A stretch of 64,000 nucleotides of DNA, taken from positions 2,860,501 through 2,924,500 of the forward strand of contig NZ_RCCC01000001.1 of the NCBI RefSeq assembly GCF_003663825.1, read 5' to 3'. Under the pieces are notes generated by a model that was given only the letters and a program-made list of their open reading frames with translations, did not search any database and was not told the DNA's origin. This DNA comes from Acidovorax sp. 106. GTDB lineage: Bacteria > Pseudomonadota > Gammaproteobacteria > Burkholderiales > Burkholderiaceae_C. Of this stretch, positions 9,220 to 17,594 are shown in pieces (the first letter of the stretch is position 1; each line of letters opens with the position of its first letter). Both the position numbers and the translations under genes were made by a program.

Positions 9220-9250
9220 TTTGAATCCAGCGGACTACGGCCTGCGTATA
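9220..9250 (+). promoter_or_regulatory. putative ECF promoter of the DUF3034-haemoglobin-cupredoxin operon (motif copy 3)
   Basis: TTTGAATCCA, 11 bases, CCTGCGTATA: identical blocks and spacing to copy 1. It lies 86 bp before the DUF3034 start codon. Confidence 0.7.
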
Positions 9251-9335
9251 AGTATGCATAGGCAAGATGGGCGGCGCTGCCGCCCTTGAAGCAAAGCACC
9301 CTGACCCAGCACCCTAACCCTTGGGAGGACCCCCG

Positions 9336-10304
9336 ATGACGAACTTTCACCCCCGACAGATTCCAGGGCCCCGCGCGGCGGCTGTGGCCTGTGCCCTAGC
9401 CTTGGCTGGTACCTTGGCTGCAGGCGCAGTCCAGGCCGACACGGGCAAACTGCTGCTCACCGGGGGCGTCAGCTCCATCACCGGTAGCGCGGGCGGCGGC
9501 ATCACGCCTTGGGCCGTGATTGGCACCAACGCCACGGAGGGCGAGCTGGGCGTGAGCAGCTACGCCACGCGTGCGGGCACGCAGGACTACGCTCTTACCA
9601 GCTACGGTGTGGCGCTGGGCTACAAAGACCGGGTAGAGCTGTCGCTGGCGCGGCAAGACTTTGACGCCGCGCCTGCCTTTGCGCTGAATGGCATTGCGCC
9701 CTTTGGCGTGGTACCAGGCCAGCACATCCAGATGGACGTGTTGGGCCTGAAGGTGAAGCTGGCGGGCGACGCCATCTTGGACGCCGACACCTGGATGCCC
9801 CAGATTGCCGTGGGCCTGGAGCACAAACAGGTGCGCCCCGGATCGTTGCAATCGGTGCTCGACTTTTTGGGCACCCAAACCAGCGGCACCGATGTGTATG
9901 TGAGCGCCACCAAGCTGCTGCTGGGCCAGGGCCTGCTGCTCAACGGCACGCTGCGCTACACCAACGCCAACCAGAACGGCCTGCTGGGCTTTGGCTCGGC
10001 AGCGCCCGGCAAAAACAGCCGCAGCCTGCAGCCCGAGTTCTCCATCGCCTACCTGCTGCGGCCCAACCTGGCCGTGGGGGCCGAATACCGCTTCAAGCCC
10101 AACAACCTGCAGGCGCTGGGCGCTGCTGCGGGCCTGGGTGCTGCGCTGCGTGAAGATGACTGGAAGGACGTCTTCATCGCCTGGGCGCCCAGCAAGAACG
10201 TGTCACTCACGCTGGCCTACGTCGATCTGGGCCGCATCGTGCCCGGCGTGACCCGCGATCGCCGCCAGACGGGGTATTACCTCTCGGCCCAGGTGGCGTT
10301 CTAG
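9336..10304 (+). CDS. DUF3034 protein, predicted outer-membrane beta-barrel
   Basis: 322 residues from ATG 9336, with GGGAGG 7 bases upstream. A cleavable signal peptide ends near residue 34 (AGAVQA|DTGKLLLTGG). The mature protein starts with LLLTGGVSSITGSAGGGITPWAVIGT, typical of DUF3034. It alternates polar and aromatic residues and ends in a strand-like YYLSAQVAF with terminal Phe, as in outer-membrane barrels. The family's function is unknown. Followed by a signal-bearing truncated haemoglobin and a cupredoxin-like gene on the same strand, which suggests a shared transcript from the ECF promoter. Confidence 0.8.
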   Translation: MTNFHPRQIPGPRAAAVACALALAGTLAAGAVQADTGKLLLTGGVSSITGSAGGGITPWAVIGTNATEGELGVSSYATRAGTQDYALTSYGVALGYKDRVELSLARQDFDAAPAFALNGIAPFGVVPGQHIQMDVLGLKVKLAGDAILDADTWMPQIAVGLEHKQVRPGSLQSVLDFLGTQTSGTDVYVSATKLLLGQGLLLNGTLRYTNANQNGLLGFGSAAPGKNSRSLQPEFSIAYLLRPNLAVGAEYRFKPNNLQALGAAAGLGAALREDDWKDVFIAWAPSKNVSLTLAYVDLGRIVPGVTRDRRQTGYYLSAQVAF

Positions 10305-10388
10305 CCCCCTCTCTAGCTCCCCTCTCGATCCCTTTTTTCCGCTTGCGCTCGCCTTGCCCTCCACGCGACCCCACCTTCGGAGCACACC

Positions 10389-10862
10389 ATGAACATCCCC
10401 CATTCCCCCTGGGTTTTGGCCGCAGCGCTGCTGCTGGCCTTGCCCACTGCCGCTCAGCAAGCCCCCGCCGCTACACCGGTGCCCCGCGCTGCTGTGCCCG
10501 CCCCGTCTGGCCTGTACCAAGCGCTGGGCGAAAAGCCCGGCATTGCCCGGCTGATGGACGACTTTGTGGGCCGTGCCTTCAAAGACCCGCGCATCGGTAA
10601 CCACTTCAAAGACACCAATCCCCAGGCGCTCAAAGAGAGCCTCACGGATCAGATTTGCCAGTTGAGCGGTGGGCCTTGCCAATATGAGGGCGCTGACATG
10701 AAATCGGCCCATGCCGACATGGACATCACCAAGGGCCACTTCAACGCCTTGGTGGAGGTGCTGCAAGCCGCCATGCACGCCCAGGGCATACCGTTCGCTC
10801 AGCAAAACCGCCTCTTGGCGCTGCTGGCGCCCATGCACCGCGACATCATCACCCAGCGTTGA
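10389..10862 (+). CDS. exported group I truncated haemoglobin
   Basis: 157 residues. An N-terminal signal peptide (MNIPHSPWVLAAALLLALPTAAQQ) and a Pro/Ala linker precede a truncated-globin domain starting SGLYQALGEKPGIARLMDDFV. The helix E/F region contains ICQLSGGPCQYEGADMKSAH, with proximal haem ligand His108, and helices G/H follow (ITKGHFNALVEVLQAAM). Most truncated haemoglobins are cytoplasmic; a signal peptide implies periplasmic binding of O2, NO or another haem ligand. The downstream cupredoxin-like gene starts 5 bp after this stop, so the two are probably co-translated. Confidence 0.88.
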   Translation: MNIPHSPWVLAAALLLALPTAAQQAPAATPVPRAAVPAPSGLYQALGEKPGIARLMDDFVGRAFKDPRIGNHFKDTNPQALKESLTDQICQLSGGPCQYEGADMKSAHADMDITKGHFNALVEVLQAAMHAQGIPFAQQNRLLALLAPMHRDIITQR

Positions 10863-10866
10863 CGCC

Positions 10867-11598
10867 ATGAAATTATTGTCTATTGCTATGTTTTTTATAG
10901 CTTCCAGCGCTTGTATATCTAGCGCTGGCGCCGGAAATGTCCAAATCCAGGTGCTGGACCGGGATGGAAAGCCCGTGCCCGATGCCGTGGTGGCGCTCTA
11001 CCCCAGCGCGTCGGGCAGCACTGCGGCGCCCAGCCTGCTGCAGGCCAGCCCCACCATCGAGCAAGAGCGCATGCGCTTTGTGCCTGCCCTCACGGTGGTG
11101 GCGCCGGGCACGACCATCCGCTTCACCAACCAGGACCGCTGGGACCACCATGTGCGCGGCAACGCCGCTGGGCCCGTGCCCACGGGGGCCGCCGCCAATG
11201 AAGGGTTTGAACTGCGCCTGGCAGGCAGGCAAGACGGCCAACCCGCCCAGACGGCCGATGTCACGCTGCGCAACCCCGGCGTGGTCTTGCTGGGCTGCCA
11301 CCTGCACGGCTCCATGCGTGGGCACGTGTTTGTGGCCGACTCGGCCTGGACGTTGAAGACCGACACCGATGGCATTGCCCGCTTTGCCAGCGTGCCCGAC
11401 GGCGCAGCGCAGTTGCGCGTGTGGCACCCCGAGCAGCTGGTGGACTTGCCCCGCAAGGGCCTGCAGGTGCAGGCCGCCCCGTTGCTGGACAAGGTGCAGC
11501 TGAGCGTGGTGCCGCGCCCCCGCCGCCCTGCACCCGCCCCATCGGCCCCTGCCGCAGCACCGGCGGGTGGCGGCACTGCGCCGCACGTGCACTACTGA
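10867..11598 (+). CDS. periplasmic cupredoxin-like protein (methylamine-utilisation-type)
   Basis: 243 residues from ATG 10867. A short signal peptide (about 1-22) is encoded largely by a palindromic repeat copy. The cupredoxin fold has PDAVVALYP, VAPGTTIRFTNQDRWDHHVRG and the copper-ligand stretch GCHLHGSMRGHVFV (Cys, His and Met spaced as C-x2-H-x2-M, with an upstream His in DHH). A carboxypeptidase-regulatory-like segment (TDTDGIARFASVPDGAAQLRVWHP) follows and the C-terminus is Pro/Ala-rich, ending HVHY. This layout is often annotated as methylamine utilization protein. Probably an electron carrier or copper-binding partner of the upstream haemoglobin; this pairing is inferred from position only. 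Confidence 0.75.
   Translation: MKLLSIAMFFIASSACISSAGAGNVQIQVLDRDGKPVPDAVVALYPSASGSTAAPSLLQASPTIEQERMRFVPALTVVAPGTTIRFTNQDRWDHHVRGNAAGPVPTGAAANEGFELRLAGRQDGQPAQTADVTLRNPGVVLLGCHLHGSMRGHVFVADSAWTLKTDTDGIARFASVPDGAAQLRVWHPEQLVDLPRKGLQVQAAPLLDKVQLSVVPRPRRPAPAPSAPAAAPAGGGTAPHVHY
10882..10944 (+). repeat. dispersed palindromic element, copy B (encodes the cupredoxin signal peptide)
   Basis: Shares TGCTAT, ATAGCT, CAGCGCTTG and TAGCGCTGG in the order and spacing of the other copies. It is read in the same frame as copies A and G and gives AMFFIASSACISSAGAGN, which is the hydrophobic core and cleavage region of the signal peptide. Confidence 0.75.
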
Positions 11599-11666
11599 GC
11601 CCCCAACATTCCGCCGCCCCCGCAGGTTGCGCAGGGCGGCTGGGCAGGGCGATGGCGGCTGGGCGA

Positions 11667-12737
11667 TCAGCGCTCGATGGTCTTGTTCCAGCGCGCATTC
11701 CACGCAGGCCGGTTGGCGTTGATGCTGTCCCAGTCCAGCGTCACGGCGTTCTTCATCCACTGGTTGATCTTAGCGACCTGCTCGGCACCATCGCCCGCCA
11801 CAGGGGCCTTGGGGTTGGTGGGGATTTGCGCGCCAAACTGCAGCACGTTGGCTTGGGCCACCGGGCTCAACAAAAACTCTGCCAGCTTCTGCGCCAGCTC
11901 AGGTTCGCTGTTCTTTGCGATCACGCATTGCGCAGTGAGCAGCACCACCGAGCCTTCCTTAGGCTGCGCGTATTCCACCGGTATGCCCTTGGACTTGAGC
12001 GCCGCCACGGCTGTGGGTGTGAGCGGGAAGAGGGCCGCCTCACCCGTCTGCACCATCTCTGAAATCTTGGCCGAGCTGGGGATGTACTCCAGCACATTCG
12101 GTCCAATGGTCTTGGCCCAATTGGTAAAGCCCGGCTCCACGTTTTTGTCGTTGCCGCCCTGGATGCGGTTGAACATCAAGAAGCCGTGCAGCCCGAACGA
12201 CGACGACGGCATGGACTGGAACACCACCTTGCCCTTGTACTTGGGGTCGGCAAAGTCCATCCACGACGTGGGTGCGGCCCAGCCCTTTTCGGCAAACATC
12301 TTGGTGTTGTAGGCAATGCCGGTCATACCCAGGCTCACGCCGCTGGCCAGGTCGTCCTTGAAGCGGGCGGCGGGGAAGATGTCATTGAGCTGGGGGTTGG
12401 GGTGCTGCTTCTCGCACAGGCCCATGCCCATGGCGCGCACCATGATGCCGTCATCCAGAAACATCACATGCATCTGCGGCTTGTCCTTGTTGGCCTGGGC
12501 CTTGGCCAGGATGTCGGACGAGGTGCCGGGCACCACCACCACCTTCACGCCGTGCAGCTTTTCAAACGCCGGGAACACGTACTGCGTGTACGCCTTCTCC
12601 ATGGTGCCGCCGTTCATGCCGATGTACAGCGTCTTGGTCTGCGCGGTGGCAGTGCCTGCGGCGGCCACGGTGGCCAGCGCGGCGGCGGCCACGAGAGCGC
12701 GGCGGGTGCGGCTGGCAAAGCGAGGGGAGAAGGTCAT
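11667..12737 (-). CDS. ABC transporter periplasmic substrate-binding protein (polyamine/opine type)
   Basis: 356 residues from ATG 12737 with AAGGAA upstream; the longer open frame upstream only translates a REP-like repeat (QPFTLSLSK), so it is not the start. A cleavable signal peptide (ALATVAAAGTATAQ) is followed by a family-8-like binding domain: TLYIGMNGGTMEKAY, VVVVPGTSSDILAKAQANK, GVSLGMTGIAYNTKMF and the C-terminal WNKTIER. It is the last gene of a minus-strand operon with the ATPase and two permeases. The substrate is unknown; the neighbouring dehydrogenase genes suggest an imported amine or opine. Confidence 0.85.
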   Translation of the reverse strand: MTFSPRFASRTRRALVAAAALATVAAAGTATAQTKTLYIGMNGGTMEKAYTQYVFPAFEKLHGVKVVVVPGTSSDILAKAQANKDKPQMHVMFLDDGIMVRAMGMGLCEKQHPNPQLNDIFPAARFKDDLASGVSLGMTGIAYNTKMFAEKGWAAPTSWMDFADPKYKGKVVFQSMPSSSFGLHGFLMFNRIQGGNDKNVEPGFTNWAKTIGPNVLEYIPSSAKISEMVQTGEAALFPLTPTAVAALKSKGIPVEYAQPKEGSVVLLTAQCVIAKNSEPELAQKLAEFLLSPVAQANVLQFGAQIPTNPKAPVAGDGAEQVAKINQWMKNAVTLDWDSINANRPAWNARWNKTIER

Positions 12738-12840
12738 GGTGGTTTCCTTTCTGGTGGGGGAGGGGAGGGTGACTTGGGTCTCACTGGCCGACGGCAATGG
12801 ATTCGGCATCGGCGCATTGGATCGGTGCACATGAAATACC

Positions 12841-12898
12841 CGTTCGGGCTGAGCTTGTCGAAGCCTTGCGCGGCGCTTCGACAAGCTCAGCGTGAACG
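12841..12898. repeat. REP-like inverted repeat between operon genes
   Basis: Two 24-bp arms (CGTTCGGGCTGAGCTTGTCG-AAGC and its near-perfect complement, 22 of 24 positions) are separated by 10 bp. This CTGAGC-TGTCGAAG palindrome type is common in proteobacterial genomes. It lies between the binding-protein gene and the dehydrogenase genes, where it could stabilise or attenuate the transcript. Confidence 0.8.
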
Positions 12899-12932
12899 GT
12901 TGGAGTTGATTCATGCTGGATCAATCTGGTGG

Positions 12933-14102
12933 TCAGTGGGCCGCGGCAGTGCTGGTCACTTCAGCCACTGCAGCTTGGGGATCAGGGAGAAATCGCTCTA
13001 TCGCAAATGCCTCAATCGGCGTGGTGCTGCGGCCATCGCGCGCCAGTTCGGCAAGCACCTCGCCTACGCCGGGGCCAATCTGAAAGCCCGCACCCGCAAA
13101 GCCAAAGCCGTGGACCAGGCCGTGCGTGGTGCGGCTCTTGCCCAGCACCGGCTGGCGGTCGGGCAGGTAGCCCTCGGTGCCGCTCCAGGTGCGAATGAAG
13201 TGTGCGTTTTTCAGCGCGGGCAGCAGCTCCACCGCCTGCACGGCCAGCGTGGCGATGGCGCTGCGCTCCGAGCGGGCGCTGTCTGCATCCAGCGCGACAC
13301 CGGCACCGCCACCCAGAATCAGGTTGCCGCGTGCCACCTGGCGGCAATAGATGCCGCCGCCTTCCACGCCCAGGCTCCAGTGCATGAAGAAGGGCAGGGG
13401 CTCCGTGACGGCCATGGCCGGGTGGCCCGAGTGAAGGGGCACCGCCTCGCCAAACTGCGCGGCCAGCGCACCCGCCCAGGCGCCTGCGCAGTTGATGAGC
13501 ACCGGAGCGCGCACGGCCACCGCATTGCCTGAGCGCACGGTGAATAACTTGCCGTCGTGCTCCACCGACGTCATCGGGGTGCGCTCCAGAATCTGAGCAC
13601 CCGCGCGCCGTGCGGCCAACGCAAACGCGGGTGACACCAAGCGCGGGTTGGCCTGGCCGTCATCGGGGCACAGCGACCCACCCACCGCGCGCCCGCCCAG
13701 CCAGGGGCAGCGCTCGCGCAGCGTGGTGCCCGAGATGAGTTGAATGCCCAGGTCGAAGTCTCTGCTCAGGTTGGCATAGGCCTCCAGCGTGGCCATGTCC
13801 GCCTCGCTGCGGCCAATCTTGAAGTGCCCGCTGCGCTGGTACTCGCCATCGGTGCCAATCAGCGCGGGCAGGTTGGCCCACACCTGGTGCGCACGCTGCG
13901 CCAGGGGCAGCTGGCTCACGGGCCGGCCCTGACGGCGCACGCCGCCGTAGTTCACGCCGCTGGAGCGCGAGCCGCACAGGTCGCGCTCCAGCAGCACCAC
14001 GTCCACGCCTTTGCGGCGCAGCGCCAGCGCGGCCGATGCGCCCATGATTCCGCCGCCCACAATGGCCACGTCGGTGTCTATCACTCGCGTGGTGGTGGTC
14101 AT
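12933..14102 (-). CDS. FAD-dependent amine/amino-acid dehydrogenase subunit (HcnC / opine oxidase B-like)
   Basis: 389 residues from ATG 14102. A DAO-family fold with N-terminal FAD-binding GGGIMGASAALALRRKGVDV and the typical YGGVRRQGR stretch; the C-terminal FAD contact is HGFGFAGAGFQIGPGVGEVLAEL. Its 5' end overlaps the upstream subunit gene by four bases (ATGA). Together with the two upstream genes it forms a three-part flavoprotein/iron-sulfur dehydrogenase of the HcnABC, opine-oxidase and hydroxyproline-dehydrogenase type. The subunit probably oxidises the C-N bond of a small amine, N-methyl or opine substrate. Confidence 0.82.
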   Translation of the reverse strand: MTTTTRVIDTDVAIVGGGIMGASAALALRRKGVDVVLLERDLCGSRSSGVNYGGVRRQGRPVSQLPLAQRAHQVWANLPALIGTDGEYQRSGHFKIGRSEADMATLEAYANLSRDFDLGIQLISGTTLRERCPWLGGRAVGGSLCPDDGQANPRLVSPAFALAARRAGAQILERTPMTSVEHDGKLFTVRSGNAVAVRAPVLINCAGAWAGALAAQFGEAVPLHSGHPAMAVTEPLPFFMHWSLGVEGGGIYCRQVARGNLILGGGAGVALDADSARSERSAIATLAVQAVELLPALKNAHFIRTWSGTEGYLPDRQPVLGKSRTTHGLVHGFGFAGAGFQIGPGVGEVLAELARDGRSTTPIEAFAIERFLPDPQAAVAEVTSTAAAH

Positions 14103-15523
14103 GCTGTGGCCTCCGCAGGGGTGTCGTGCGCTGCCGTTGCCTGTGCTTGCAGATGGATCGGAATCGGCTTGATAGGCGCTTGCCCGCGCAGGCGACCCAC
14201 CTGATCGATAGGCTTGCCGGTGGCTTGGGCCAAAATTTCTGCTGCCGCCACGCCGCACATGCGGCCCTGGCAGCGGCCCATGCCTACGCGGGTCAGGGCC
14301 TTGATGCGGTTCATCTCGTCGGCGCCGGCATCGCGGGTGCAGGCGCGCAGCTCGCCCGCCGTGATGTTTTCGCAGCGGCACACCACCAGCGCATCGGGTG
14401 CGTGGGCCGCCCAATCGGTGGGGAAGGGAAAGGCGCGCTCCAGCCCTTGCCGGAATGGCGTCAGCTTCGTCAGCTTGCGTTCCAGCTCTGCAGCGCGTGC
14501 CGCATCCACCTTCACGCCGTGGTCTGCCAGCAGCGCCAGCGCCGCGCGTTCGCCTGCCCATTCGGCCGCATCGGCGCCCATGATGCCCGCGCCATCGCCC
14601 GCCAGGTACACGCCCGCCAGGCTGGTGCGGCCTGCGCTGTCGCGCTCAGGCAAGTGGGCGCGGTGCATGGGTGCCCAGGCAAAGCGGCAGCCCAGCAGGT
14701 CGGCCAGTTGGGTTTCAGACCGCAGGGCATAGCCAAAGCCCACGGCATCGCAGGGCACGGTGTGCTCGGCCTGGCCGTCGCTCCACACCACGGCGTTGAC
14801 CCGTGTGTCGCCTTCAACGCGCACAGGCCGCACGCCGGTGTGCACGGCCACGCCATGCGCGCGCAGCCAGCCCACGTAATACAGGCCCTTGGCCAGCACG
14901 GCGGGCTGCGTCAGCATGCCGGGCAGGGCGGCCAGCTGGTCGGCAAAGCGGGCGGTGTCCAGCACGGCTGCCACTTTTACCCCCGCCTTGGCGCCTGCCT
15001 TGGCATATTGGTAGGCCACCAGGTACAGCAGCGGCCCAGTGCCCATCAGCACCACGTTGCGTCCAATGGTGCAGCCCTGAAACTTCAGCGCCACTTGTGC
15101 TCCACCCAGTGTGTAGACCCCTGGAAGTGTCCAGCCCGGCACGGGCAGCACGCGGTCGGTGGCGCCGCTGGCCACGATGAGCTGGCCGTATCGCACCGTG
15201 CGCGTGGTTTGCGTGGGGCCATGCAGCACATCAAGCAGGCCGGCCTGGGCGTTCCACACCAGGCTGTTGGGCTGGTAGTCGATGTGTGCGGCCAGGCCAT
15301 CCAGCGTGCTGTGCAATGCCGTGGCGCGTGATGCTTCGGTGCCGTACAGTGTTTGCGGGCTGCGGGCAAAGTGGGCAGGCGGGCGGCGGTAGATTTGTCC
15401 ACCACCGCGTGCGGCCTCGTCGATCACGGTGGGCCGCGCACCATGCGCCACCAGGGTTTGCGCCGCGCGGATGCCCGCGGGGCCTGCGCCCACGATCACG
15501 GGTTGCAAGGTGGGGGCGGTCAT
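14099..15523 (-). CDS. FAD/NAD(P)-type dehydrogenase subunit with BFD-like [2Fe-2S] domain (HcnB / opine oxidase A-like)
   Basis: 474 residues from ATG 15523. Rossmann FAD motif VIVGAGPAGIRAAQTL at the N-terminus, a second nucleotide-binding region around NVVLMGTGPLLYLVAYQYAK, then VYLAGDGAGIMGADAAEWAG. The C-terminal domain has CRC-ENITAGEL and GRCQGRMCG, the four-cysteine pattern of BFD-like [2Fe-2S] domains. It overlaps its neighbours by ATGA on both sides, so the three subunits are translationally coupled. Substrate unknown. Confidence 0.85.
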   Translation of the reverse strand: MTAPTLQPVIVGAGPAGIRAAQTLVAHGARPTVIDEAARGGGQIYRRPPAHFARSPQTLYGTEASRATALHSTLDGLAAHIDYQPNSLVWNAQAGLLDVLHGPTQTTRTVRYGQLIVASGATDRVLPVPGWTLPGVYTLGGAQVALKFQGCTIGRNVVLMGTGPLLYLVAYQYAKAGAKAGVKVAAVLDTARFADQLAALPGMLTQPAVLAKGLYYVGWLRAHGVAVHTGVRPVRVEGDTRVNAVVWSDGQAEHTVPCDAVGFGYALRSETQLADLLGCRFAWAPMHRAHLPERDSAGRTSLAGVYLAGDGAGIMGADAAEWAGERAALALLADHGVKVDAARAAELERKLTKLTPFRQGLERAFPFPTDWAAHAPDALVVCRCENITAGELRACTRDAGADEMNRIKALTRVGMGRCQGRMCGVAAAEILAQATGKPIDQVGRLRGQAPIKPIPIHLQAQATAAHDTPAEATA

Positions 15524-15831
15524 GCGGCCCCTCCGGTAGTCAGTTGCATGCCTGTCTGGATGAAGGTGGCGCAAGACCGTAGGCGTTCGCCGGTAGCCGT
15601 CATCACCCAGCAGTCCTGGCACGCGCCCATCAGGCAAAAGCCGGCACGGGGCTCATGACTGAATTCGTTGCGGCGCAATTGGGCGCGGTGGGTGAGGATG
15701 GCCGTGAGCACCGTGTCGCCTTCAAGCGCGGTGGCGGGTTCGCCATCGAGCACGAAGGGCACGGGCGCGCGGTCTTTTTCGGCCACGCGGTGGAGCAGGG
15801 CTGTATTCACAGTCATGGAAGTCGTGCCCAT
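15520..15831 (-). CDS. small (2Fe-2S) ferredoxin-like subunit (HcnA-like)
   Basis: 103 residues from ATG 15831, which directly follows the permease stop codon (TAA-ATG). A later in-frame Met (MTVNTALL) lacks a ribosome site. The cysteine pattern FCLMGACQDCWV followed by RSCAT gives C-x4-C-x2-C plus a distal Cys, the plant-type [2Fe-2S] pattern seen in HcnA and SoxA/OoxA-associated small subunits. It would pass electrons within the three-subunit dehydrogenase. Confidence 0.82.
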   Translation of the reverse strand: MGTTSMTVNTALLHRVAEKDRAPVPFVLDGEPATALEGDTVLTAILTHRAQLRRNEFSHEPRAGFCLMGACQDCWVMTATGERLRSCATFIQTGMQLTTGGAA

Positions 15832-16626
15832 TTATTTGCGCCCTACGAGCACGCGGTCCAGGCCATACACCCGGTCGAGAATCACCATCGCGCAGGCCGT
15901 CAGGGCCACCATCAGTGCCGACACCGCAGCCATCAGCGGGTCAATCGACTCGGTGGCGTACATGTACATGCGCACCGGCAGCGTCACCGTGCTGGGCGAG
16001 GTGACAAAGATCGACATGGTCACTTCGTCAAAGCTGTTGATGAAGGCCAGCATCCACCCGCCCGTCACGCCGGGCAAGATCATCGGCAGCGTGATGCGCG
16101 TGAATACCGTGGCCTGGCTGGCGCCCAGCGACAGGGCGGCATGCTCGGCACTGCGGTCAAACCCTACCAGCGCCGCCACCACCAGCCGCAGCGTGTACGG
16201 CGTGACGATGAGCGCATGCGCAAACACCAGCCAGCCAAAGCTGCCCGTGCCGCCCAGCAGCGCAAACAGGCGCAGCAGGGCCACGCCCAGTACCAGGTGC
16301 GGAATGATCAGTGGTGACAGGAACAGGCCATTGAGAAAGCCGCGCCCTGCAAACTCGTAACGTGTGATGGCAATGCCCGCAGGCACGGCCAGCACCGTGG
16401 CCAGCGTGGCTGAGGCCAGCGCCAGCCACAGGCTGTTCCAGAACGACTGCACAAAGTCCGGGTGCTCGAACACCGCCTTGAACCAGCGCAGCGAGAACTC
16501 GGTGGTGGGCAGCGTCAGCGTGTTGTGCGGCGTGAATGCCACGATGCACACCACCAGCAAGGGGGCGAGCATGAAGGTGATGACCAGCGCGTTGAACGCG
16601 AGGGCGAGAGGGCCGTTTTTTTGCAT
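15832..16626 (-). CDS. ABC transporter permease (PotC-like)
   Basis: 264 residues. About six transmembrane segments, beginning ALAFNALVITFMLAPLLVVCIVAF. The cytoplasmic EAA loop that docks the ATPase reads EHAALSLGASQATVFTRITLPMILPGV. It is the second permease of the importer and is followed without a gap by the [2Fe-2S] subunit gene. A 95-bp spacer with a palindromic repeat separates it from the first permease. Confidence 0.88.
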   Translation of the reverse strand: MQKNGPLALAFNALVITFMLAPLLVVCIVAFTPHNTLTLPTTEFSLRWFKAVFEHPDFVQSFWNSLWLALASATLATVLAVPAGIAITRYEFAGRGFLNGLFLSPLIIPHLVLGVALLRLFALLGGTGSFGWLVFAHALIVTPYTLRLVVAALVGFDRSAEHAALSLGASQATVFTRITLPMILPGVTGGWMLAFINSFDEVTMSIFVTSPSTVTLPVRMYMYATESIDPLMAAVSALMVALTACAMVILDRVYGLDRVLVGRK

Positions 16627-16645
16627 GGATCAGGACTCCCGCCGG

Positions 16646-16684
16646 GCCGCCCCAAGGGAGGCCTGCGCCCCCTTGGGGGGCAGC
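16646..16684. repeat. C-rich palindromic repeat between the two permease genes
   Basis: GCCCCAAGGG and CCCTTGGGGGGC face each other across an 11-bp loop. The following GCAGCGAATACACGAAGTG resembles a repeat I associate with Comamonadaceae intergenic regions; that association is from memory and unverified. It could act as an attenuator inside the operon. Confidence 0.55.
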
Positions 16685-16721
16685 GAATACACGAAGTGAT
16701 GGAGCGTGGGGGTGTTCATGT

Positions 16722-17594
16722 TTACCCCAGCGCTTTCTTGTAGCGGCCTTCAACCAAGCGGTTGTAGCTCAGCATGACCACCAGGTTGGCCACCAGCAGC
16801 GTCAGCGCAATCGCTGCGCCCAGGGGCCAGTTCAACTCGTGCAGGTACTCGTCGTACACCACCGTGGCCACCATCTTCAGGCGCCGCCCACCCAGCAGGC
16901 CGGGGATGGCGAACGAGCTGGCCGCGAGACCGAACACGATCAGGCTGCCCGACAAAATGCCCGGCAGCACCTGCGGCAACACAATGCGCCGCAGGGTGGT
17001 GAAAGGTGTTGCCTGCAGCGACAGGGCGGCGTTTTCCACGCCCGGGTCGAGCTTTTGCAGCGAGGTCCACACGGGGATCACCATGAACGGCAGCATCACA
17101 TGCACCAGTGCGATGACCACTGCGATCTCGGTGTAGAGCATCTTCACCGGGCCAAACCCCAACAACCCAAACAGCCCATTCACCAGCCCCTCGGGTCCCA
17201 GCAGCATGCTCCAGCCAAAGGCGCGCACCACCACCGACACCAGCAGCGGCGCCAGCACCACCAGCAGCAAGATGGAGCGCCACGGGTTGCCCATGCGGCT
17301 CAGGATGTAGGCCTCAGGCGCGCCAATCAGCACGCAGATCAGTGTGACCAGGCCTGCAATCCAGAACGTGCGCCAGAAGATCGCGTGGTAGTACGAGTCG
17401 GTGAACACATGCGCGTAGTGCTCCAGCGTGAATTCGCCCGCCTTCACCCCCGTGGCCGGGTCAAACGCGTTGAACGACAGCACCGCAGTGAGCGCCAGCG
17501 GCACCAGCAGCAGCACCGTGAACAGCACCAGCGCCGGGCCTGACAGCCACCACGGCGCGGCCTTTTTGTGCAGCAAGGTGGTGGCCAGGCTCAT
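16722..17594 (-). CDS. ABC transporter permease (PotB-like)
   Basis: 290 residues. Starts with a basic N-terminus and a first membrane segment (LSGPALVLFTVLLLVPLALTA), has six predicted helices, and an EAA loop ENAALSLQATPFTTLRRIVLPQVLPG. Its start codon overlaps the stop of the ATPase gene (ATGA). It pairs with the following permease in a polyamine-type importer. Confidence 0.88.
   Translation of the reverse strand: MSLATTLLHKKAAPWWLSGPALVLFTVLLLVPLALTAVLSFNAFDPATGVKAGEFTLEHYAHVFTDSYYHAIFWRTFWIAGLVTLICVLIGAPEAYILSRMGNPWRSILLLVVLAPLLVSVVVRAFGWSMLLGPEGLVNGLFGLLGFGPVKMLYTEIAVVIALVHVMLPFMVIPVWTSLQKLDPGVENAALSLQATPFTTLRRIVLPQVLPGILSGSLIVFGLAASSFAIPGLLGGRRLKMVATVVYDEYLHELNWPLGAAIALTLLVANLVVMLSYNRLVEGRYKKALG

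Noticed and set aside
12738..12914. N-terminal extension of the binding protein (LSLSK, RLRQAQPER)
   Set aside because: It translates the REP-like repeat; the signal peptide starts at 12737 with a ribosome site.
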